Source of the DNA: Candidatus Zipacnadia bacterium
Lineage (GTDB): Bacteria > Armatimonadota > Zipacnadia > Zipacnadales > UBA5352
Assembly: GCA_029821735.1 (NCBI GenBank)
Contig: JALGSU010000038.1
Span: 124,001-188,000 of the forward strand
DNA length: 64,000 bases
Direction: 5' to 3'
Part shown: positions 9,637 to 17,258 of the stretch, piece by piece
Position numbering within the stretch: the first letter of the stretch is position 1
Layout: each line of letters begins with the position of its first letter
The notes under the pieces: model-generated
What the model saw: only the letters and a program-made list of their open reading frames with translations
What the model was told of the DNA's origin: nothing
Database searches by the model: none
Position numbers and translations under genes: made by a program

Positions 9637-11148
9637 ATGAGTATGGCCGACCGACCGAACGTGGTGCTGTTCGTCACTGACCAGGCGCGCGCGAAGGACA
9701 CCGGCTACTGGGGCAACTCGCTCATTCAGACGCCGAACACCGACCTCATCGCCGCGGAGGGTGCGGGCTTCCGCAACTGCTTCGTGCAAAACCCGGTCAG
9801 CACCCCCTCCCGGGTGGCGATGGCCAGTGGCTGGTACTGCCACGTCAACGGGCACCGCACGATGCATCACATGCTCCGCCGCCACGAGCCGAACATGCTG
9901 CGCCACTTCAAAGAGGCGGGCTACTACGTCTGGTGGGGTGGCAAGAACGACATGCTGGCCATGGAGACCATCGGCGATTCCAGCCACGAACGCGTCGGCG
10001 GCGTGGGCGGGCGAGAGACCTGCCGCTCCGAGCCGTGGGAGCCGACCGACCGGCTCTTCCACACCTTTCTGTGGGGCGAGGTGCCCGAGAACGATGGCCG
10101 GTCGGTGGCTGACGATTACGTGGCTGAGCAGGCCGCTGAGTTCATCCGCAAGCCGAAGAGCGAACCATTCTTCATGCTCGTGAACCAGACGTTCCCGCAC
10201 CCGCCCTACGCGGTGAGCGAACCGTGGTTCTCGATGTATGATCGCGCCGAAGTGCCCTTCCCGATCAGACCTCCCGAGGACTTCGCGGGCAAACCCAGGA
10301 TACTCCCCATGGTGCATCGGCGTATGCGTATGGACCAGATCACCGACGATGAGCTGCGCGAGATCGTGGCGGTGTATTGGGCGATGATAACCAAGACCGA
10401 CCGCAACCTTGGCTGGGTTATTGAGGCGCTCAAGCACAGCGGGCAGTGGGACAACACCATCCTCGTTTCCACCTCTGATCACGGCGATTTCGCGGGTGAC
10501 TACAACCTGACGGAGAAGATGCAGAACACCTTCGAGGACTGCCTGACGAACGTACCCTTCGCGATCCGCATGCCCGGCTGCGACCCGCTGCCCGGGCCGT
10601 CGGAGGCGCTCGTCGAGATGATCGACCTGCTGCCCACGCTCGCGGAGGCGTGCGATCTGCCGCTCGGCCACACGCAGTTCGGCAGATCGCTCCTGCCCGT
10701 GCTGCGCGGCGAGACCGAGGCCCACAAGCCCTACGTCTTCTGCGAGGGCGGCGCGCTCGAGGAAGAGCCGCATACACACGAGTCCGACCGCCCGTGGGAC
10801 ACGATCTACTGGTGCCGACCGGCGCTGCAGGCCACCGAACCGTGGGTGCACGGCAAAGCGGTCATGATCCGCAACCATGACTGGAAATACGTTCGGCGGC
10901 TGTATGACACCGACGAGCTTTACGATCTGGTCAACGATCCCGACGAGGTCACCAATCTGTATGGTGACCCAGAGTATGACCACATCGTTGCGCGTATGAC
11001 CTCGGCCATGGCGACCTGGTTCATCGAGACTGGCGATCAGGTGCCTCATCGGTGGGACCTCCGGTCGCCGAGCGAAGAACACCCCCACTGGTCCGCAGGC
11101 GTGGCACATCACGGCTTCGTAAAGGACGCTGACCCGAGTCTGGAGTGA
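9637..11148 (+). CDS. Sulfatase (S1 family, Ser-type)
   Basis: 503 residues from the ATG at 9637, chosen because GAGGAGTGAG lies just upstream; ATGs at 9625 and 9643 are alternatives. The formylglycine motif is STPSRVAMASG with Ser55, a Ser-type sulfatase whose serine would need an anSME-type radical SAM maturase. The metal-binding N-terminal VVLFVTDQARAKDTGYWGN and the SDHGDFAGDYN motif are present. The C-terminal region has RNHDWKYVRRLYDTDELYDLVNDPDE. No signal peptide. It starts 18 bases after the previous sulfatase and is presumably co-transcribed. No obvious anSME gene is present in this window. Confidence 0.92.
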   Translation: MSMADRPNVVLFVTDQARAKDTGYWGNSLIQTPNTDLIAAEGAGFRNCFVQNPVSTPSRVAMASGWYCHVNGHRTMHHMLRRHEPNMLRHFKEAGYYVWWGGKNDMLAMETIGDSSHERVGGVGGRETCRSEPWEPTDRLFHTFLWGEVPENDGRSVADDYVAEQAAEFIRKPKSEPFFMLVNQTFPHPPYAVSEPWFSMYDRAEVPFPIRPPEDFAGKPRILPMVHRRMRMDQITDDELREIVAVYWAMITKTDRNLGWVIEALKHSGQWDNTILVSTSDHGDFAGDYNLTEKMQNTFEDCLTNVPFAIRMPGCDPLPGPSEALVEMIDLLPTLAEACDLPLGHTQFGRSLLPVLRGETEAHKPYVFCEGGALEEEPHTHESDRPWDTIYWCRPALQATEPWVHGKAVMIRNHDWKYVRRLYDTDELYDLVNDPDEVTNLYGDPEYDHIVARMTSAMATWFIETGDQVPHRWDLRSPSEEHPHWSAGVAHHGFVKDADPSLE

Positions 11149-11152
11149 CGAC

Positions 11153-11461
11153 ATGGCTGAGCGATATCGTCCGTTCCGAGACCTGCGCACACCCGAAGAC
11201 CTGCTGCTGGTGCGGCGGGAGATCAAGCGCGCGCCGGTGAATGTGCGCATGCCGGAGGCCTACTACCCGGAGATATGCGCGTGGGTGACCGTTCGCTGCG
11301 ATGAGGGCGAGCTGTTCTCCGACGAGGGCCAGACGCTGATGGAGGGCACCATCGAGGGCGCTTCGAGAGCACCGGCGAGGACACCTTCGAGTGCGATTCA
11401 GGGCTGCCTGTTCACGCCGCCGTGGATGCGAAGAAGTCGTTCAGACTGGGCTTGGCGATGA
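11153..11461 (+). CDS. M14-like zinc carboxypeptidase, N-terminal piece before a frameshift
   Basis: The ATG lies 4 bases after the sulfatase stop. The frame is homologous-looking only to about residue 69 (LMEGTIEG) and then reads an arginine-rich out-of-frame tail. In the adjacent frame the sequence continues naturally as RFESTGEDTFECDSGLPVH. Restoring one C to give GGCCGC near 11358 rejoins the frames, so this is most simply a single-base deletion. The joined product would be about 572 residues. Confidence 0.65.
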   Translation: MAERYRPFRDLRTPEDLLLVRREIKRAPVNVRMPEAYYPEICAWVTVRCDEGELFSDEGQTLMEGTIEGASRAPARTPSSAIQGCLFTPPWMRRSRSDWAWR

Positions 11462-12870
11462 GCAACGTCGCGTGGGTGGTGCGTCACCGCCCGTACGCCG
11501 CCGAAGCCAACGGGCAGTTCCGGTTGCATCTGCTGGCAGGCCAGGGCGCGACCGGCGAGTTGATGCGCATTGGCGGAACGGGCGACGCCCCGGGCCCCAA
11601 CCTGTCGCCGGTCCCTGAGCGCCTGCACGTCGGCGCAAGCCCCGACGGCACCGGGCGTTTCGCCGGGAAGATCACTTCGGTCGCCGCCTACAACACTCTG
11701 CGCGATCGCCTGGTGGGCAGGCCCCGCGGGCGCAGCGCTGCAGGCCTGCTGCCACCGATCCCCGGCGGCGGGGGCTTCGCGGCACATTGGTTGGATGACG
11801 AGACGGTCGAGGTGTTCTCGCGCCCAAGCTTCAACCTGAGTGCCTCATACTGGGTGTTCCTGAAGCTGCCCGACAACGAGCCAGACCTCAAGCGCCTGCT
11901 GATCGACCTGAAGTGGTATGGCGCAGTCAACATGACCCCGACCTTCTTCTTCAGCTCCGACCGCCGCCGCTGGCAGCGAGTCGTGCCCGAGCGTATGTGG
12001 CAGAGCGACGGCCGCACCGACTTCCGCGTGCAGTTCGCGCTCACCGCGGCCATGCGCAAGGGCGGCTGGCTGGCCAGCGGCCCTGTCTTCGGCGAGCCGG
12101 AGTGCGCCGAGCTGCTGGCGTGGTCGCGGAAACAGCCGCATACCACCGTGCGCGAGATCGGCAGTTCTGTGGAGGGGCGGCCGATCCACCTCATCCGCGT
12201 GGGTGCCGGCGAGGACGGCCCCGACCGACGTGGCGTGGCGATTACCTGCGGGCAGCATTCGCCGCTGGAGATCATGGGCGGCCACATCATCCACCCCATG
12301 ATGGCGCGCATCCTCAAGAGCCCAACGCTCCTTGAGCGCGCCAACTTCTACTTCGTGCCCACTGTCAACGTCGACTGCTCTCACTACGGCGGCAACGGTC
12401 TGAACGCCAACTGCAGCAACCTCAACCGGCACTGGCTCGTCGATCCTGAGCCGGAGACGGCCTGCATCATCCAGCACTTCGACCAGTTGCGCGAGAGTGG
12501 TCAGGACCTCGATCTGGCCATCGACATCCACGCCGGCGGGATATTCCGCAATCACGTGTTGATGCACATGGGCGACGGGGAGGACGTGCAGGTGGGGTGC
12601 GCGGCGGGCGCGCAGCAGGAGGCGTGGCGCGAGCTTCTCGAGGAACACGCGGGCCTGCGGCGAACCGACGGCTGGGCCCTGGCCCAGAACAAACTCCGGG
12701 CCAGCGATTACTTCCATCAGGTGCACGGTGCCACGGGCTTCTGCCTCGAAATGAGTTCGTGCAGCTACTTTGATCCCGCCGACGGCCACACTAAGGCGTT
12801 CGGTCCGGCGGCCTTCGACATAGTCGCGGCGGGGATTGTGCGCGCCTGCGAGGAGAGATTCCGCGACTGA
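11359..12870 (+). CDS. M14-like zinc carboxypeptidase, main piece
   Basis: Contains a beta-sandwich region, then an M14-type peptidase core. It shows CGQHSPLEIMGGHI (in the place of the HxxE zinc motif but with three residues between His and Glu), NVDCSHYGGNGLNANCSNLNRHW (matches the NxNG...NLNR pattern), DLAIDIHAGG (third zinc ligand) and TGFCLEMSSCSY (candidate general-base Glu). In-frame homologous sequence begins about 11359 after the frameshift; the first usable internal start is GTG at 11422 but it lacks a clear ribosome site. Family members cleave C-terminal residues or amide-linked substituents; the substrate here is unknown. Neighbour of the sulfatases. Confidence 0.7.
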   Translation, partial: RFESTGEDTFECDSGLPVHAAVDAKKSFRLGLAMSNVAWVVRHRPYAAEANGQFRLHLLAGQGATGELMRIGGTGDAPGPNLSPVPERLHVGASPDGTGRFAGKITSVAAYNTLRDRLVGRPRGRSAAGLLPPIPGGGGFAAHWLDDETVEVFSRPSFNLSASYWVFLKLPDNEPDLKRLLIDLKWYGAVNMTPTFFFSSDRRRWQRVVPERMWQSDGRTDFRVQFALTAAMRKGGWLASGPVFGEPECAELLAWSRKQPHTTVREIGSSVEGRPIHLIRVGAGEDGPDRRGVAITCGQHSPLEIMGGHIIHPMMARILKSPTLLERANFYFVPTVNVDCSHYGGNGLNANCSNLNRHWLVDPEPETACIIQHFDQLRESGQDLDLAIDIHAGGIFRNHVLMHMGDGEDVQVGCAAGAQQEAWRELLEEHAGLRRTDGWALAQNKLRASDYFHQVHGATGFCLEMSSCSYFDPADGHTKAFGPAAFDIVAAGIVRACEERFRD

Positions 12871-12946
12871 CGCCGGGGAGGGCGCTCGCGAGGTGCGTCG
12901 AAACAGACTGGCATATCTGATGCGTTCGTTGTACGGGAGGCAAACA

Positions 12947-15748
12947 ATGAGATCGGTACTGCTTGGGGCAATGGCATTGGTGCTGAGCGCGGCGGTTGCG
13001 TGCGCCGCGGTGGACGAGCATACGACTTTCCTCGCGCATTACGATACGGGCGCACTGCCCGACTACTGCGCCGGCGACTGGAGCGCGGGGGTGGCCGGCA
13101 GCCCGACACTGGTCGAGGGCAAGTTCGGCCAGGCGCTCGAGCTGGAGAGCGGCAAATCAGTCAGCTACCCCGCCGAGGGCAAGATCAACCCCGAAGCGGG
13201 GACGATCGAGCTCTGGCTCAAGTGGCTCTGGGAACCGGGTACCGCCCCCAAAGCCAGCATTCTCCTGCTGCAGACGCCGGCTGGATCGTATCTCAGGCTC
13301 AACACTGTCGTCGGCGGCAAGCTCGGGATGGCGTACAGCACAGGCACAGGTGACGCGCAGGTGTGGCGACGCGTCGAGATCCAGCCGCCTGTATGGGAGC
13401 CCGGTGAGTGGCACCACATGGCGGCCACCTGGGGCGATGGCGTCATCCGCCTGTACATCGATGGTATCTTGATGGACGAGGATGAGGGCGCCCTTCCTCT
13501 CGAGGGCAAGCTCGGCGACTTCTCGCTGGGCCGCGGCCCGCTGGTTATTGACGAACTGCACATCGCCAGCGTGGCGCGGTCCGCAGATGAGATCATGACT
13601 TCGGCGCTCGCCGAACCCGACGAGGCGATCGTCGAGTATCTGACCAACCGCGAACCGAAGAGCAGCGCGCAGGCCATGGGCTCGGTCGGCATCGATGCCG
13701 AGACTGCCGTCGATGACCGCGAACTCCCACTGACCATCGGCATGACTGGCTACGCGCGTGGCGTGGCCCTGCGCGCGCCCGCTCGGATCGAGTACGAAGT
13801 GCCGGAGGGTGTCGCACTGATCGCCGGCGTGGCCGGAGTCAGTGGCTTTGCTCCCGCGGGCGCATCGGTGGCCCTCAAGGCCTCGGTCGAACCGGTCGAG
13901 ATGGACATCCCCATCGCAGGCCCGGGCACCATCGTCTTCGAAGCTGCTGGCGACGCCGATGCCGCCGGCGTATTCGCAGACATCGTGCTGCTGGGCGAGG
14001 GCGCAGGCATGCCGCCAGCCTTTGCGCGCGAGATGACCGAGGATCAGATGGCCATCCAGCGCCAGCGCACTCACGTCGCCGAATACTCCTTCGACCTGCC
14101 CGAGAACCCGCGAGGCTACATGTTCTACGCCGGGCATCCCGTCGACCAGGTCGCGCCTGACACCGAGCCTCTCGGCGAGAAGTGGCCTGAGTCGATGCTG
14201 ATCAAGGCGGCCCCGGGCGAGTATGAGGCGATCCAGTTCGCGATCTTCGCGGCCCAGGACATGCCGAGCGTATCGGTAAGCTGCACCGACCTCGCAGGCC
14301 CCGCCCAGATCGGCTCCGGCGACCTCGATGTGCGCCTCATCCGGCGCGGCCTGCAACGGGCGGGCTACTGGATGGAGCGCAAGCCCACGACCTTCAGCGT
14401 GATCTCTCGCTTCCTCATGCCCAACCGCGACTTCTGGCTGCCGGCGGGCAACTTCAAAGAGATGCAGGTCATCGTGCATGTACCCGATGACGCCCCGGCG
14501 GGCCAATACACCGGCACCGTGACGGTCGGCGGCGACCCCTTCAGCTTCGGCCTCAACGTGGAGGTCCTCGCCCTTGAACTCACTCCGCTCAAGGACCGCC
14601 GCTACGGCATGTATTATGTCTTCACCGACATGATGGACCGGCCCGAGGCGCTGGAAGCGGAGCTTGCTGACATGGAGGCGCACGGTTGCACCACCATGAA
14701 GCCCGCCGCGGGTGTGCAGTTCGAGAAAGCGGACGACGGCACCATCACTTGGCGCCTCGATGACATCCGCGCTCTGCTCGAAGGATTGCGCCGCCACGGG
14801 TGTTTCGGTTCGCTGCCGGTGTATGACCGCATCGACCGCCTCGGAATCATCATGGGCCACCGGGGCATCGGCAAAGACGGTACAGGTGAGCCGCTGGCCG
14901 AGCAGGAGGACCTGCTCGCGATCTGCCGCGATGCGTTCTTCGAGCTCAAAAGCCTCAACGCCGAGTACCCCGAGTTCGAGCTGGTCCTCACCCACATGGA
15001 CGAGGTCTTCAACCGCGACCGGATGGCGCGTTACATCGACATCGCTGAAGTCGTCCGCAAGACCACTGACATGCGCATCTACATCACCCACCACACCCAG
15101 CCGGGAAGCTGGGAGAAATACATGGCGCAGGCCGACCCCTACATCGACGTCCGGTCGATGAACGGGCACTCGCTGGAAACCTGGCTGCATGACGGCAACA
15201 GCTTCGACGACATGGCCGCCCTGCTCGAGGAGTCCGGCGACGAGGCGTGGATCTACCACAACATGCGGGGCGCCTTCTTCGAGGCCGAGTGGAACCGGAT
15301 CATCAACGGCATCTGGATGTGGCAGTCGCCGATAACCGTCCACGCGCCCTGGAAATACTACAGCATCGGCGGCGACCCCTTCGACGACACCGATGCGGAC
15401 CACTTTGACTTCGTATACGCCGTGCCGATGCCCGGCAATCCGACCGAGCTGATCTCCACGCTGCACTATGAGGCCTTCCGCGAGGGCATCGATGACATGC
15501 GTTACATCGCGACTCTCGAGGATGCGATCACGCGCGCCGAAGAGGCGGGCATCGACGCTTCGGCCGCCAAAGCGTGGCTGGCCGAGATGGCCGGAATGAT
15601 GCCGCAGGCGCCCGAAGACATCGTCGACATCGATGACGAGAGCCCGCTGTGCGTGGCCATGTCGCGCAAGTTCAGTGGGGCAGACTGGGATCGGCTGCGC
15701 TGGCACACCGCCGAACTGACCATCGCGTTGCAGCAGAAGATGCAGTAA
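12947..15748 (+). CDS. Secreted LamG-DUF4091 protein
   Basis: 933 residues from the ATG at 12947, which follows GGGAGG and begins a clear signal peptide (RSVLLGAMALVLSAAVACA); the open frame extends further upstream without support. Residues ~25-215 form a LamG/concanavalin-like domain (GTIELWLKWLWEPG, then EWHHMAATWGDGVIRLYIDG). Next come a beta-rich NPCBM-like section and the DAPAGQYTGTVTVGG linker. The last part is a barrel domain with a DUF4091-like ending, YEAFREGIDDMRYIATLEDAI. It is a paralogue in architecture of the protein at 5.9 kb. Probably an extracellular or periplasmic glycan-active enzyme; catalytic residues are not established. Confidence 0.75.
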   Translation: MRSVLLGAMALVLSAAVACAAVDEHTTFLAHYDTGALPDYCAGDWSAGVAGSPTLVEGKFGQALELESGKSVSYPAEGKINPEAGTIELWLKWLWEPGTAPKASILLLQTPAGSYLRLNTVVGGKLGMAYSTGTGDAQVWRRVEIQPPVWEPGEWHHMAATWGDGVIRLYIDGILMDEDEGALPLEGKLGDFSLGRGPLVIDELHIASVARSADEIMTSALAEPDEAIVEYLTNREPKSSAQAMGSVGIDAETAVDDRELPLTIGMTGYARGVALRAPARIEYEVPEGVALIAGVAGVSGFAPAGASVALKASVEPVEMDIPIAGPGTIVFEAAGDADAAGVFADIVLLGEGAGMPPAFAREMTEDQMAIQRQRTHVAEYSFDLPENPRGYMFYAGHPVDQVAPDTEPLGEKWPESMLIKAAPGEYEAIQFAIFAAQDMPSVSVSCTDLAGPAQIGSGDLDVRLIRRGLQRAGYWMERKPTTFSVISRFLMPNRDFWLPAGNFKEMQVIVHVPDDAPAGQYTGTVTVGGDPFSFGLNVEVLALELTPLKDRRYGMYYVFTDMMDRPEALEAELADMEAHGCTTMKPAAGVQFEKADDGTITWRLDDIRALLEGLRRHGCFGSLPVYDRIDRLGIIMGHRGIGKDGTGEPLAEQEDLLAICRDAFFELKSLNAEYPEFELVLTHMDEVFNRDRMARYIDIAEVVRKTTDMRIYITHHTQPGSWEKYMAQADPYIDVRSMNGHSLETWLHDGNSFDDMAALLEESGDEAWIYHNMRGAFFEAEWNRIINGIWMWQSPITVHAPWKYYSIGGDPFDDTDADHFDFVYAVPMPGNPTELISTLHYEAFREGIDDMRYIATLEDAITRAEEAGIDASAAKAWLAEMAGMMPQAPEDIVDIDDESPLCVAMSRKFSGADWDRLRWHTAELTIALQQKMQ

Positions 15749-15780
15749 ACAGCCGCGAACTGCCCAGGGAGGGGAAACTC

Positions 15781-17142
15781 GTGAGAGGACTACTCGCGCT
15801 TGCGCTCATTGCGCTGACCATTGGCGTTGCGACCTGCCAGACCACCGACCAGCCGCTGCTGACAGACATCACCTGGCAGACGCCGTCTGCTGTCGCAACC
15901 GCTGCGAGCCTCGGCGGCGCGCCCAGCAAGCAGATCGGCATCCCCGCGCTGCTGACCGCGCCGGTGGTCGACGGCTCGCTGGACGACCCCGCCTGGGAAG
16001 CGGCCGCGACCACTGACGCGTGGATGGACGTGAGCGGCTCTGCCGAGGCACCCGTGCAGACGCAGGCCTGGGTGGGGCGCATCGGCGAGCGGCTCTACCT
16101 GGCGGCGCGATGCACTGAGCCGAACATCGCGGGCGTCCGCGCCGAAGTCACCGAGGACGGCGGCTCCGTGTGGAATGACGATTGCGTGGAGCTCTTCTTC
16201 GATGGCAATCTGGACAAGGAAACCTATAGGCAGATTGGCATCAACTCGCTGGGAGTGGTCACCGCATTTGACCGCGCAGATGCCGAGTGGAGCCCCGCGA
16301 TTGAGCGCGGCGCGCTTGTGGGTGAGGGTCAGTGGAGCGTCGAGCTCTCCATCGGCATCAGCGACCTCGCGATTCTGAGCAATGCCTTCGGCCTGAACTT
16401 CTGTCGCGAACGCCGGGCCGATGGTGACACCGAGTTGTCATGCTGGTCACCCACGGGCAAGGGCTTCGGCCAGCCCGCAAGCTTTGGCCTCGCGATGCTC
16501 GGCGCGTCCTACCTCAGCAGTTTCGACCCCGGCGACGCCGCCGTGGGGCTGAACTCGGTGGCTGTCGTCATGCTCAACGACAGCGAAGAGGCCCAACGCC
16601 TCCGGGTCCGCCTGCAGTGGTGGCAGGGCGATGAGATCGCACGCGAGGCCTTCAGCTCTTACCAGGAACTGGCGCCCGGAGCCGAGCGTGAAGTGACCAT
16701 CCCTTACACCATCTCGCACGCGGGCGAACCGGTGACGCTGGAGGTAGTAGTGCTGGATGAGCGCGGCGCGTCTCTGGCCCAGCGGGCGCTGGTCAAACCG
16801 ATCAGGCCGCCCATGGGCAGTGTCCTTGGCCAGAGCCTGTTCTTCCTCGACGAGGCACAGGCCGGGATGCAGGTCCGGCTCGACGTGGGCGAGGACCTGT
16901 TGCGCGATCGTGGCCAACTGATCGTCGCGCTTTTCGAGCAGCCCTCCATGTCGCTCATTGCGCGCCAGGAGATCACTCCGCTGGCCGCGCCCGTGCTCAG
17001 CGCGCGGCTGGCCCTGCCTGAACTCAAGACGGGTAGCTATAGCCTGCACGTGATTCTCAAGCAGCCGGGGCTGGACGGCCCGATGCGCGTTGCCGAGGAC
17101 ATCCACGCGATTCGCGTGCTGCCCTCGCGGCTCCGCGACTGA
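15781..17142 (+). CDS. Secreted CBM9/DOMON-like sugar-binding protein
   Basis: 453 residues from the GTG at 15781, chosen because GGGAGGGGAA precedes it and a signal peptide follows (RGLLALALIALTIGVATCQ). Residues ~55-240 match the carbohydrate-binding CBM9-like/DOMON pattern: APVVDGSLDDPAWEAA, YLAARCTEPNIAG, WNDDCVELFFDGN, GEGQWSVELSIGISDL and LNFCRERR. The rest is beta-rich and unassigned. Likely presents or captures glycan fragments at the cell surface. It starts 32 bases after the LamG-DUF4091 gene and is last in the first + strand cluster. Confidence 0.75.
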   Translation: MRGLLALALIALTIGVATCQTTDQPLLTDITWQTPSAVATAASLGGAPSKQIGIPALLTAPVVDGSLDDPAWEAAATTDAWMDVSGSAEAPVQTQAWVGRIGERLYLAARCTEPNIAGVRAEVTEDGGSVWNDDCVELFFDGNLDKETYRQIGINSLGVVTAFDRADAEWSPAIERGALVGEGQWSVELSIGISDLAILSNAFGLNFCRERRADGDTELSCWSPTGKGFGQPASFGLAMLGASYLSSFDPGDAAVGLNSVAVVMLNDSEEAQRLRVRLQWWQGDEIAREAFSSYQELAPGAEREVTIPYTISHAGEPVTLEVVVLDERGASLAQRALVKPIRPPMGSVLGQSLFFLDEAQAGMQVRLDVGEDLLRDRGQLIVALFEQPSMSLIARQEITPLAAPVLSARLALPELKTGSYSLHVILKQPGLDGPMRVAEDIHAIRVLPSRLRD

Positions 17143-17173
17143 GCGCGGGCCCAAAACGGGACGAGGCTTTCCG

Positions 17174-17200
17174 CCGCCGGCTTGTATATCAGGCCGGCGG
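17174..17200. repeat. Inverted repeat over the -35 region of the glycyl radical gene
   Basis: Perfect 8-base arms CCGCCGGC (17174-17181) and GCCGGCGG (17193-17200) separated by 11 bases. The repeat overlaps the candidate -35 box and spacer, so it could be an operator; it could also fold as a hairpin ending the upstream transcript, though no T run follows. Confidence 0.5.
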
Positions 17201-17210
17201 TGGGTATAAT
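17182..17210 (+). promoter_or_regulatory. Sigma-70-type promoter for the glycyl radical enzyme operon
   Basis: A perfect -10 box TATAAT at 17205-17210 lies exactly 17 bases after a partial -35 box TTGTAT at 17182-17187. Expected transcription start is about 17217, leaving a leader of about 40 bases before the GTG start at 17259. A TATAAT match is unusual in this GC-rich window. Confidence 0.55.
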
Positions 17211-17258
17211 CCGGCCAGCAAACTGCCCTTGGCCAAGCCGTGTGGAGGCGGACCAGCA

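Noticed and set aside
13157..15706. An 849-residue antisense frame under the LamG-DUF4091 gene
   Set aside because: Long only because of the third-position GC bias; the sense strand has a signal peptide, ribosome site and LamG motifs.
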